A stretch of DNA of 20,647 nt from Endomicrobium sp. GTDB lineage: Bacteria; Elusimicrobiota; Endomicrobiia; Endomicrobiales; Endomicrobiaceae. The translations under genes and the position numbers were made by a program. The notes beneath the pieces were generated by a model. It did not search any database and was not told the DNA's origin. It was given only the letters and a program-made list of their open reading frames with translations. The stretch is taken from NCBI GenBank assembly GCA_031273645.1, contig JAISRM010000200.1, forward strand, positions 1-20,647. Reading direction: 5' to 3'. Shown here one piece after another: positions 1 to 12,000 of the stretch (positions are counted from its first letter, which is position 1; every line of letters starts with the position of its first letter).

Positions 1-3000
1 CGCTATTAATTGTTAAATTGCCCGCGACAGAATCAATTGTTACTTCTTCTTTTGCGTTGATTTTTCCCGTTGCTTCAACATCGCCTTGCGCAGTTAAAGA
101 TACATTTGCGTTCGTTGAAGTAACTTCGTTATCAATTGTTAATTTGCCTTCATTAGAAACAACCGTTACTTCTTCTTTTGCGCTGATATCTCCCGTCGTT
201 TCTATATCGCTTTGCGCAGTTAAAGCTGCGCTTGAATCTGTTGAAGTAATGGAACCGCTTGTTTCAAGCGCGCCGCCTGATGTTATTTCAACTTCTGTTT
301 TGGCGCTTACGTTTGCAGAAACTGTTGCATCGCCGTCAGCAATCAAAGAAACCGAAGAATCCGTTGAGGTAACTTCGTTACCAATTGACAAATTGCCTTC
401 GGCGGAATCAACCGTTATTTCTTCTTTTGCAGTGATAGTTCCCGTCGTTTCTATATCGCCTTGCGCAGTTAAAGCTACGCTCGAATCCGTTGAGGTAACT
501 TCATTACCAATTAATAAGTTGCCCTCGGCGGAATCAGCTGTTATTTCTTCTTTTGCAGTGATAGTTCCCGTCGTTTCAATATCGCCTTGCGCGCTTAACG
601 CTGCGCTTGAATTTGTTGAAGTAATTGAACCGCTTGTTTCAATCGCGCCGCCTGATGTTATTTCAACTTCTGTTTTGGCGCTTATGTTTGCAGAAATTGC
701 CGCATTGCCCTCAGATGTCAGAGAAACCGAAGAATTTGTTGAAGAAATGCCGCCTGAAGCGTTAAGCGTTCCGTTTGAAACGACATTTATTCCTGTATTT
801 GCAGAAACATTATTAACCGACGTATTTGCAAGACCCGTTAAGTTTACTCCTCCGGATAAAGAGCTGACGCCGCTGAAAGAAGAGCTGCCAACGCCTTTAA
901 GATAAATATCATTGTCAGCATTTGCAGAAACATTTCCCGCGCTTTCAACAACAGTATAATTGTCGGACGCGCCTATATTTCCCTTAATGCCGGCAAAGTT
1001 TATATTTGCGCCTTTTATCTTAGTATCTCCCTCTCTAAAAAGGCTTGACTCGGAAGTTATTTTCACATTGCCTGCGGCCGTAATGTTTCCGGTATAAAAA
1101 ATATTTGCGCCTTTTGAAGCGACATTTATCTTCCCGCCGGCATTAGCCGCAAAAGCGTTATGAGTTCCCTGCGCCGCATTTTCCTGAGTAAGAATTATGC
1201 CTAAAGCCTGAAGGTCTGAACCGATATTAACTGCAGAAAGCTGAACGCCTTCAGACGATATAACTGTGTCTGAATTATATGCGGTTATGTCTCCCGTAGT
1301 AGTAAGACGCGTTAATCCTTTTGAAAGCAGGCTGTCTATAATAAAACCGTTTGAGCCGGAATAAAGATAAATTCCGTTTTGCGCGCGCGCAAGAATTTTA
1401 CCCGTTACGTTTAAAACGAGATCTTTTGACGGCAAGCCTATAGAACCGCTGCCGGCTTCAAAAATTACATTGCCGCCTATAATGTTTGCAGCCGACGGGT
1501 TTGGGTTAACATTATATATCCCGCCTTTAGCGTATATGGTAATATCCTCGCCTGCTCCGGACTGAACGCGATTTATGTTGATGTCCTGATCGCCGCCTAT
1601 ATAAACGTAGCCGTTTGCTGTGAGAGTTAACGAATCGGCATTTATGTCCACATCTTCGGTTCTATAAACCCTTACCGAAACAGGAGTAACGCCGTCTTGT
1701 CCAAAAGTAAATAAAAGATTGTCGCTTTCTGCCGAGGATATAAGAAGCTTATCGGCATCGCTTACATTTGCATAATCGCTTATGTCTATGTCAACATAAC
1801 CCATATCAAGCCCGACGGAACCGCCGGCTTGAATATCTACATTTTTGCCGATAACGTTAGGCGCTTCGTTTTGATATTGAGTGTCCACCGTGTTTTTTAA
1901 ACTCGTTGCGCTGACGGCGTACAGAAGCTGTTGCGGCGTCCAGCTGTCGTCAAGACCGTCGCCGTATGTCTGGTTGAATAAGTTAAGAGAATTCCAGTCG
2001 CTTAAAAGCTGGGCTGCCGTTCTTTGATCAATGCTTTCTTCTTCGTTGGCATCCGTAATATTTCCGGCGACTTTCAATGTAACGTCGCCGGCAAGAGACT
2101 CGACGCTTACCAAACCCAAATCTCCGCTCTTTTGCTCTATATTAATGTCGTTTTGAGCCAAAGCCTTTAAAGTGTCAGCCTGAATATTAAAAACGTCGTT
2201 GCCGCCTATATCGCCGTAATTTGAAGTAACGTCAACGCGGCTGCCCGTTACAGCCGTTGTCCCTACGGTTTTCATAGTATTTTCAGAGGTAAGTTTTACA
2301 TTGCCGTTGCCTGCTGTAATGCCGTTGAGATTAACAACGTAATTTAACCCTCTGAAATTTAAATCTATATCCCCGTCAGTTGAAGAGGCGGTTATATTTC
2401 CGTTAGTTAACATTATATCCAAAGGCAAATTGTCGCCTATTCCTGTCGCGGCCGAAAGAACTATGTCTTTTGCATATATCATACCGCTGCCTAAATTATC
2501 TATAGCTCCGTTTTCAGAAGCGAGATTTACCGTTCCTTCGGAAGCTCTTATCGTTCCGTTAAGCAAAAGGTTGTTGTTTGCAGTAACTCTGGTTTCTGCT
2601 TCCGAAGCGGAATAGCCTACAAAATTTATGCCTATGTCGTAGTCGGCTTTAACGCTGTGCGTGTTATAGCGTATGGTGCCGGTTCTATATTCCAATTCGT
2701 GATGATATTCCGTAGTAGAAAAAATCCACCAGCCGTGCGTTTCCGTCCAACGGCGGTCTTTTGTTTTCTCGCTTGAAACGGTATGAGTAGGAGAACGCAA
2801 ATATGAATAAGAATTGCCGTTGGCAGGATCTACGATTACCGTATTGCCGTCCGGCAAAGGAGATGTGGCTTCCGGTCCTTTTCTGTAATTGTATAAGCTT
2901 GTGTCAGGAACAAGAAAATCCATTCCCCAAAATGAATTTGAGGAATGAGAATAATATTCCGTATAAGAAGCGGTCGTTCCGGTCGTCCACATATACCTTT

Positions 3001-6000
3001 GGTTTGCAAGCGGCTTATAAGCCGAAGTCGTGCTTGAGTTTGAACCGGTCGTGCCGTCGGAATATTGTTGGGTTTTTACTACCTGACCGTTATTTCTGGT
3101 ATATTCGGTAACAAGGAAAGCGTTATTGGCGTTTTGAAAAGCGGTGTCGGTAATTCTTATAATGCCTTCAACTTTATTGTCATTATAAATGTTTCCAAGC
3201 TGTATGCCGTAACTTGAATCGTTAACAATATTTATTTTGCCGTATCCGTCAAGAGCCGTAAGACTGCCGGCAGAACCGCCGGTATTTAAAATATGACCGT
3301 AAAGTTCCAAACGCCCGCCCTGAACTGAAATATCTTCAAGAATTATTTCATTTGTAAGAACATTATAATAAGCTTTGATGTTGCCGTGCGAAGAATCAAG
3401 CGCGTATAAAGGCGTCGCCGGCTGATTGTTTGCAATCTTTGACTGATAATCTGCTATTGCGGTTAGAACCGTAAAACCGCCTTCAAGAGAAAGATCGTCG
3501 TCTGCCACGTTTAATGTCCAGTCCGCAACGCCCGCCTGAATGGCGCCGTTGATGTTAAGGTAACGGCCGCTTATAAATACGTTATTTCCTATTATCGAGT
3601 TTTGACCGCTTTTTGCGCCGCTGTTATCATCATATACCGTGCCGGGCGTAATGCTGCCGCTTGATTCATTAGAAGAAGCCACAGACGCCCAATGCGACTC
3701 CGGATCGCCGCCTATATGCCTAAACCCGTCAGTGTAAGACTGCACTACGTCGGCGTCGGAATGTATGTGTATATCTCTTGCATTGATATTTCCTTTAGCG
3801 TAAATGCTGCCTACGGAATTTGCGGTAAAGCTTCCGTCGCGGTTTAAAATATCGCCCTGCATTTCAAGATATGCGCCGCGCCCGTCGTAAGAATAAGTAT
3901 TATTCAGTTCTATTACCGGATCTTCGGTATTCCCCGACGTATATACGCTTGAAAATTGGGCCGAAGCGCCTGCATTTATATTGTTAATATCGGAATTATT
4001 TTCTACAAGAACGCCGTTAAAGAAAATATCGCCTTTTGAAGAGTCGGCGATAGTAGCGTCGTTCAATCTTAAAAACAAGTCGCTGTTATTTGTTATTTTT
4101 ATCTCGGCATACCCTTGAGCTGAAATAGTTCCGCTTCCGGTCAAATTATCGGCGTTTATGTTTATTTCGCCTCTGTTTGCGTTTATGTCGTTAAAAGTTA
4201 TGTATTTGACGTCGCTTGCGCTTATCGGCAAACCGTTTTCGTCTATAAGCCCTAAAGCCTCATACTCGGCTCTAAGACGGGCTACTTCAGCCTCGTAAGC
4301 TCCTTTTAAAACGGGATCCATAGCGTAAGTGTCGGCAAGCTCCTGATATCTCTCTATTTCTCTAAGAATATTGTTTGCAAGGTTTTCATCGGTAATCGTA
4401 TATCCTACGTCGTCTATTCCTGCGCCGGTAACCTGATAATTGGGAGATTCTAAAGTTCCGGTATTGTTTATTGTGGCGTTAAAAATATTGTTTACTCCCG
4501 ACAAAAGCGAACCGTCAACATTAACGACCGACATTTCGTTTGTCGTAGCCGAAGTGGCTCCTTCTTTTGTGGCAAGCTGGATATCGTCGGTCGCAGAATA
4601 AATATACAAAAGTCCCGCTGACTCTGCGATAGAATAACTTGCGTCTATATTTATTTCTCCGGCCGAACGCAAAACCGCGCCGGATTTAACGTCAACTATG
4701 TTATTTAGAGAAAGTTCTCCGTGAGCCTCTGAACCGGTATCTATAGGTATTCCCGTTCTGTTATAAATGTCTGTAAGAGCATTGCTCGTTATATGAGAAC
4801 GCGTTCCGCCGTAAGGCTGGGTAAGACCGAGAATAATATTTCCTTTGGCGTAAACCTCAGCGCCGTTATAAAATTCAATAACATTATAAATATTGTTTAA
4901 AGCTCTGCTTTGTCCGTTTGCTATGCCGCTTGCGCCGTAAACGCTTATTTGAGCCGCAGATTCAATATCGGCGTCGGATTTAACGTTAAAAATGGCGTTT
5001 CCCGCCGTGTTGATTTTTGCGCCGTAAAGTTTAATATTGGCATAGCTGTTATTTGTTATTGAACTATTCAAATTTGGCACCATTAAAAGACCGCCGCTTG
5101 TAAGAATGCCTTTATCTTTTGCGGTAACGTCGTTAAACGCTTCGGCGACAAAAGAACTTGAGCCGTCGGCTCTTTTTATAGTGTTAAGCTTTACGTTATT
5201 GTTTAAAATAATGTCGGCTGAAGCGTTTATGCCGGTAGCGCTTTCTGAAACGTCTATTTCCACAATTCCGCCGGCTGTCGATTTTATATTTTCGGCGTAA
5301 TACGATTTATCATAAGTATTTTTAGCCGAAAGTTCTAAATCGTTTGCCGTAAGAGTAGAATTTCCGGAAATTTCTATTTTAGCGTCTATATCCGCGCTGT
5401 TGTGGGCGTTTAGCGAAGTAGCTCCTACAAGTCCGGCAGTTACCGCTGCCGCTTTGCTGTCCTGCTTTACGATGTTGTCGGCTATAAGTTCAATGGTGTC
5501 TGCCGCTAAAGTTAACGCCGCCCCTGCGACTGCGCCTATATTTATATATGATTTTGAATTGTTTGTATTTGTAATTACCGCGCCGCTGCCGTTTATCCCT
5601 CCGTAATTGCCGCTATAACTTTGAGCATAAGTCGCATGGTCGCTTAAAGCAGAAAGCGAAAGAGTCCGCAAAGCTTTCAAAACCGAATTTGAGGCTATAT
5701 CTACCGAAGAAGTAACCGTGTTAGAAACATCAGCCGTATTTAGTCCCACGCCTATGGCGCCCGCCGTATAGGCATCTGCATTAACTTCCTGTCTGGATTT
5801 TGCAGAAGATTTTACGGTAATGTTTGCGCTGTCAATATCAGCATTATTTCTTACTGCGGCAGTTACGTTTCCCTGCACTGCCGAGTTTGACTGCGCGCCG
5901 TTGGCGCTTAGAAGCGCGCCCACAGCCGAAGTGGCGTCTATTTCAGCGTTTGCGGAATTTTGCGCCGCCGCTACCGTTACGTCATCTGCTTTTACATTAT

Positions 6001-9000
6001 TGTTTTGTCCTATTACGGCTTCATTATCCAGATTGATAAATACGTCGGCTATGGAAACCCCCGCCGCAAGCGCTCCGACGTTTACGCCGTAAGTTTTAGC
6101 TTTTGCGGTGATATTGCCGTCGGTATTGATATTTACGGAATTAGCGTTTATTTTGTTATTTGTTCCGGTAAAAGCCCAAACTTTTCCGTCGGCGTTTACT
6201 CGGGCGTCATTTCCCGAAGCTGCGCCGATACCGGCCGCGCCCGCTTCGGACTGCGCAAAAAGATTATGGCTGGTTTTTGCTTTTATCTCAACATTTCCCA
6301 GCCGATGTGCAGCTAAGCCAAGCTCTACATTATTTTTAGTATATGCCAAAGTGTCGCCCGTTTTATTTATGCGCGCAACAGAAGCTCCGGCCGCGCCTAA
6401 TCCGGCGGTAACGCCTACGGTTTGAACGTCAATATCGGAAACCGATTCTGCGGTTACATTAAGCTTTAACGCATTTCTTACAGCCGCATTATCGCTTATA
6501 TAGCTTTCCGTCGTATTGTTTGAATTAAAAATCGCAATCGCTCCGCCTGCCGCTACGCCGCTAAGCCCCGCGGCGCCCATTACCGACAAAATATCTCCGC
6601 TAATATCGGATTTTGCGCTTACATTAACGTTTCCGTTTACTTGAATAAAAGCATTGTCTCCGATTACGGCTCTCGTTAAAGAATTGACGTTTGCAATTGC
6701 GACAGATACGCCCAAAGAAAGACCCATTCCCACCGCGCCCGAACCCGACGTCTGCGTTACGGACACAACGTCTTTTGCATCGACGTCAAGATTTTGCGAA
6801 GTTATGCTTGCGTTTGCGCCTATAATTGCAGACGTGCCTTTGTCTTGCGCAGATTGCGTGTCAAAAGCAGAATTTACGTCCGCCTGAAACTGCGCCATGT
6901 TAGAGGCGTCGGTTCCGGAAAGAAGTCCGGCTCTGTCATTTCCAAGCATGTCGGCGGTTATATTTGAATTTTGCGCAAGCTGTTCTTCTACTACGGATTT
7001 CGCGTCTGAAGCGGAATTTAAATCGTCCTCATTAAGATTTGAGCCTATTGCGGCTACCGAAACAGACCCGCTGACGCCTGCGGCTCCTGCTCCCATCGCC
7101 GCGGTTATATCGTCTATAGAACGTTTGTTGTCGGCAATTACCCCTGCTTTTCCGTTTGTTGCAGACACCGTAACGCCGGAACCTAATTGAGCGGAAGTTT
7201 TCCCGTTAATTTTTGAAACTAAAACGCTTGCTCCTACGCCCGCGCCAATAATGCCTGCGCCAAGCGTAGCCGCGATATTTTGTATAAGCGAATCGGAAGC
7301 GGCTTTTACAATTACCGCATCGCCTGCGGCAGAAGACGTAAGAACAGTATTGTTTCCGCTTGTCTCTTCAACTGAAGCCAGAGTTTCGGAATCTAAAGTT
7401 ACAACTCCTACGCTTGCCGCAATGCCTGCGCCAACTCCCGCGCCGGCAAGAGAGGGTAAATAAGAATATACTTTCTGGACAGCATTTGCCAAAACTTTTA
7501 TCGCGCCGGCGGCGTTAACCGTTGAATTTTTTACTATAGCTTTAGTAGCATTTGCGACATTTACCACAAAAACCGCTCCGGCAATTCCGGCGCCTTCAAG
7601 GGCAAGAGCCCCCGCGCCCACCCCAATGCCGCCGTTTTTGTCGCCGACCTTAACATTATCTTCGGCTTCTATTACAACTGCTCCGCCGCTTACGACAGAA
7701 CTGTTGTCAAGCAAAGCCTGATTGTCGTTTTCTATATTTAAAACAACTACGTTGCCGGCAATGCCCGCGCCTGTTCCCGCGCCCGCGCCGCTTAAAACTA
7801 TGGCGTTATAGCGTTCAATACTCTTAGATTTAACAGTTACGTCTTTTTTAGCTTTAATATTTGAACCGGTTACGGACGCTTTAGCGGCGTTGCTTATGAA
7901 AGTAGTATCGGAAACCGCTCCTACTCCGACGTTTCCGCCGGCTCCCAAACTGCCTCCGTAAACCTCAACGTCAATATAATTTTCAGCCGTAACGTAAACG
8001 CCTTGCTCGTTGTGCAGCGTAGGATCGCTGACGCCTTGGTTTATTGCGGTATTCTTTAGCGAAGTCTGCGCAGCGCTTTCAATATTGTTTACCGTAACGT
8101 CTGCGGCAACGCCGACATTTCCGGCCGCGCCGATATTTACGCTGTAAACGTTTACGTCGTCGTTTACTTTAGACTCGACCAACAATCCTCTTTTATCAGC
8201 TCCGGCAAAATCTTTTAAAACGAAATTTCCTAAAACTTTTATTATTGAATTTTCAACGAATGCAGAAACGTTGTTAGAAATTGAATTTACGGCTACCGTC
8301 GCGCCAAATCCGGCTTTTCCGGCGGCGGCTATCATTCCGCCGTAAAAATTAATTATATTGTTTGATAATGCGCTTACTTTTATAGAGCCGGAAGCTTCTA
8401 AATTGGAATTTCCGACGACATAAGCGCTAGTATTGGTGTCTATGTCGTTTACCGCCACGCTTCCGCTGACTCCGGCCGTTAAACCTGCCGAGCCGGAAGC
8501 GGCCGCAGTTTCTGTTTCGGTTTGAGAAACTGCAGAAAACACGATATTGCTATTTGCCTTTATAGTTGAACCTGAGGCATATGCTTTCGTATCATTATAA
8601 ATTTTGCTTACCGCAGTAGCTATGCCTACGCCGCCTTCTTTTCCCACTCCGACAGCTCCTGCAATATTTGTCATTTCAGATCTGTTTTCAGCAGAAACGG
8701 AAACGTTTGTGTTAGAAACTTCAATGTTTGAGTTTTCTATTATGTAAGCCTGCGTATCGTTATCTATCTCGGCGATTGCCACGCTTACTGCGGCCGCCAT
8801 TTTCTCTAAAGCGGCTCCTATCGTGCCTGATACCGCAATTAAAGAAGCATCGTTTAAAGCGCTGACAACAAGTTCCGGCGCATTTACGGAAGCGTTCTTT
8901 AAATAAGCCGAAACCGCATTGTTTATGTTATTTATTCCTACCGAAGCTCCTATGCCGACAGTTTTTGCAACGCTTACCCCGCCTGCTACCGCAATTATTT

Positions 9001-12000
9001 CACTTGCGTCCTGCGCTTTAAATTCAGCTTTGTCGTCTGCTGCAGTTATTGTTGAAAAATCTGCAAACGCCGAAACGCTGTTATCAATTTCGTTTATAGC
9101 CACGCTTCCCGCTACGGATATTCCGTTTTTGGAAACAGGCGCGGCGGAACCGCTTGCGGCTATAGATAAAATATAGGAATCGTTTTTAGCGTTTACGTTG
9201 AGTTTTGAACTGTTTATATGCGCATTTTTTACAAAAGCCGCCACTTGATTTTCTATTGTGTTGACGCTTGCAGAACCGGCTATGCCTACGGACGTCTTGC
9301 TGTCTGAGTTAAGTTCCAGCGCCGCCGACCCGGAAACGGTATAAATCTGCGTGCTGTCTTGCGCGTCAATAGAAATATCGTTTCCTATTATATTTGCTCC
9401 GTTGACAAAAGCTTTGACCTCAGATTGCGAGTCAGTTATGCTTATGTCGCCGGAAACTCCGATTCCGTATCCGCCGCCGCCGCCCTGAGACTGCGACGCT
9501 CCGGCTTCCATATCGTCTTGCGCGGCCTGCTCCGACTGACTGCCGGAACCCGCCTGCACTGACGCCGCAAGCGAAACAGCGTAAATATCGCCTTCGTTAG
9601 AAGCCGAAACCGTTACATTACCCGCCGTAATTTCGTCCCACATGGGAGCGTTTTCATCTTCGTCGCTTCCGATATAAGCCTTTGTAACTCTTGTCGAATC
9701 GATCAAAGCGACCGCCGCGCCTATGCCGACGTTTTTGGAACCGGCCATTCTTAAAAGTCCGCCTGCAATATTAAAAAGCTGAGTGTCGTCGAAAGCGGAA
9801 ACATTTAACGCGCCGTTATTTACTAAATTCAATCTTGCAGACGCGCTTATATGGGCAAGAGTAAGGCTGTTGTTTTCAACCCAGTTAAAAACTCCGTTAA
9901 ACCCGAAACTTTCGGCTTTTTTATTTCCGGAAACGGCAAGAGTAATATCTCTTTTGGCGCTGTCGGCTTTAACGTCAATTGAAGAGGCTTTAATATCTGC
10001 GCCGTCGTCTATATAACTTTCCGTTTTATTGTCGTATGAGATCCAAACCATGCCCGCGCCTATGCCGGTTTTTGCGTCAGTCGCTCCAAACAGCAGACCC
10101 ATATTGCCCGCATAATTCAAAGTGCTTATTGAAGAATCCGCAATTACGGAAACTTTGCCGGGCGTATCGCCCTGCGCAAGCCTTTTATTGATTTTGACGT
10201 TTTTGCCTATATATGCTTTGGACGAAGAATTAAACGCCGCCATATTAAAAGAAGCCGCAAAAGCGACGTCGCCCTGCTGAGAACCGCCTTCTCCCCCTTC
10301 CTGATTAGTTGATACGGTGGAGTTTGCCCAAGTGGTAAAAAATCCGTTTTGTATTCCGAGATTTCCGTTGAGTTTGCTTGTAATATCAGAAAGCCCGTTT
10401 ATTTGATGCCATGTGATTTCATAAGGCAGCAAAAACCTGCTTTCAACGGTTATGTTTCCTTTGGAATCTAATTGCGCGCCGTCGTTAATATAAGCGGTAA
10501 CGTTATTATTGTATTCGGAAATTGCGACCGCCGCCGCGCCGCCGTTTTGTTTGGTATATCCCTCTCCCTGCCCCTGTTGATCGGTTTTATCAACAGAATC
10601 GACGGATGCGTTTGCCGCATGTCTTATCCTGTTTTCCGTAATTTCTGCTTTTATATCAATATTGCCCTCAGACATTATATCGGCATTTGAGCCGACTTTT
10701 GCCGTCGCTTTATTAGTGTGTTCGCTGTAAGCCACAGAAGCCGCCGCGCCGAAAGACGAATGCGACTGCGTTTCAAATTCTCCGCCTTTATGAAAAAGAT
10801 TGGCCAATTTGCTTTTCTGCGAAACAAAATTCATGCCTTTGTTAACATAATATGTAACTTGGCTGTCTCCGGCTCCCGCGCTTGAAACAGAGCGATTGTC
10901 TGCGCTGTCTATTACGGAAGAGATATTTGTAGCTCCCCCTGAAACTATCCTGCCGTTCATATCAACTTCATTGTCAACATTGCTTAAAGAAACTGCCGCA
11001 GCAGCAGCAAGAACGCCTGAATCCATTGCCGAAGCCGAAGCAGATACTTTCATGCTTTTATCGGTTTTTGCCGATACGCTTACGCCGCCCGTTCCGGAAT
11101 TTAATTGAGCGCCGGCAGCTATTTTGACTTTATTTGACGCATCCATTATTCCAATAGAAACCGCGCCGTCTGCCGGACCAAACCCTACTGAAGCGTTGCT
11201 CATTGCCATTGCTGTTAAATCTAACGAAGTATTTGTGTAGGCGTTTACTTCAACTTTGCCGCCTGATAAAACTGCGCCGCCTTTTATGTCTATCAAAGAG
11301 TTAGTTTTTGTTTTTCCGTAGGCTACCGCCAAATTTACAAAAGGGACCATAAGCTTAAGCTGAGAATCAATTTCCGATTTTACAAACAAATCGTTTGTAG
11401 CCGTAATTTGAGCGCCTGCGCCTATTGTAATAGAAGAAGTAAGATCAATAATGCCCGCCATAGCGATAAGACCGTAATCGTCTAAAAAGTCAAGAGTCGT
11501 TCCGCTTGCGCTTTGATTTAAATCCGTTGTCGTGTCAACAGTAGTAATGGCGCTTTGAATATCTGCCGGAGCGTCTTCCTGCTCCCAATCTGCAGAAGAC
11601 GTTGTTCCTTCAAAATTTATCTGCGAAGAAGCCAGTGAATGAATAGTTATGTTTTTTCCTTTGATTGCGGAATTGTTTCCTATATTTATTGAAGCGGTTG
11701 CAGATTTTATCCAAGGAGTTGCCGCCGTGGCGATAGCTTCTATAAGAATATCGCCGCCTCTTGCGGCATCTGCGCTGTTTGAAGCGTCTATAGTAACGCC
11801 GTTTCCTATGTTTATAACAGAACCCTGAAGCGTTATATTGCCGGCGTTTTTACCGGCTCCGGCGGAGGCGGTTAAAGAAACGTTGTTTCCTAAAGTGATG
11901 TTTGGAGCCTGCAGGGAAATATTTCCCGCGCTGTCTCCGGATTTAGTTGTGTTTATAGCAACGCCGCCGTTTACCATAATACTGTTTGTGGCATCCATAA

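Noticed and set aside
18..905. Plus-strand open frame of 295 codons over the left-edge repeats
   Set aside because: It lies antisense to the adhesin repeats. Its apparent repeats (SIVTSSFA..., CAVKATLESVEV) are the complement of the coding repeats, and there is no ribosome site before its start.
9470..9484. (GGC) codon run encoding five glycines as a phase-variation tract
   Set aside because: It is short and a triplet repeat, so slippage would not switch the frame.
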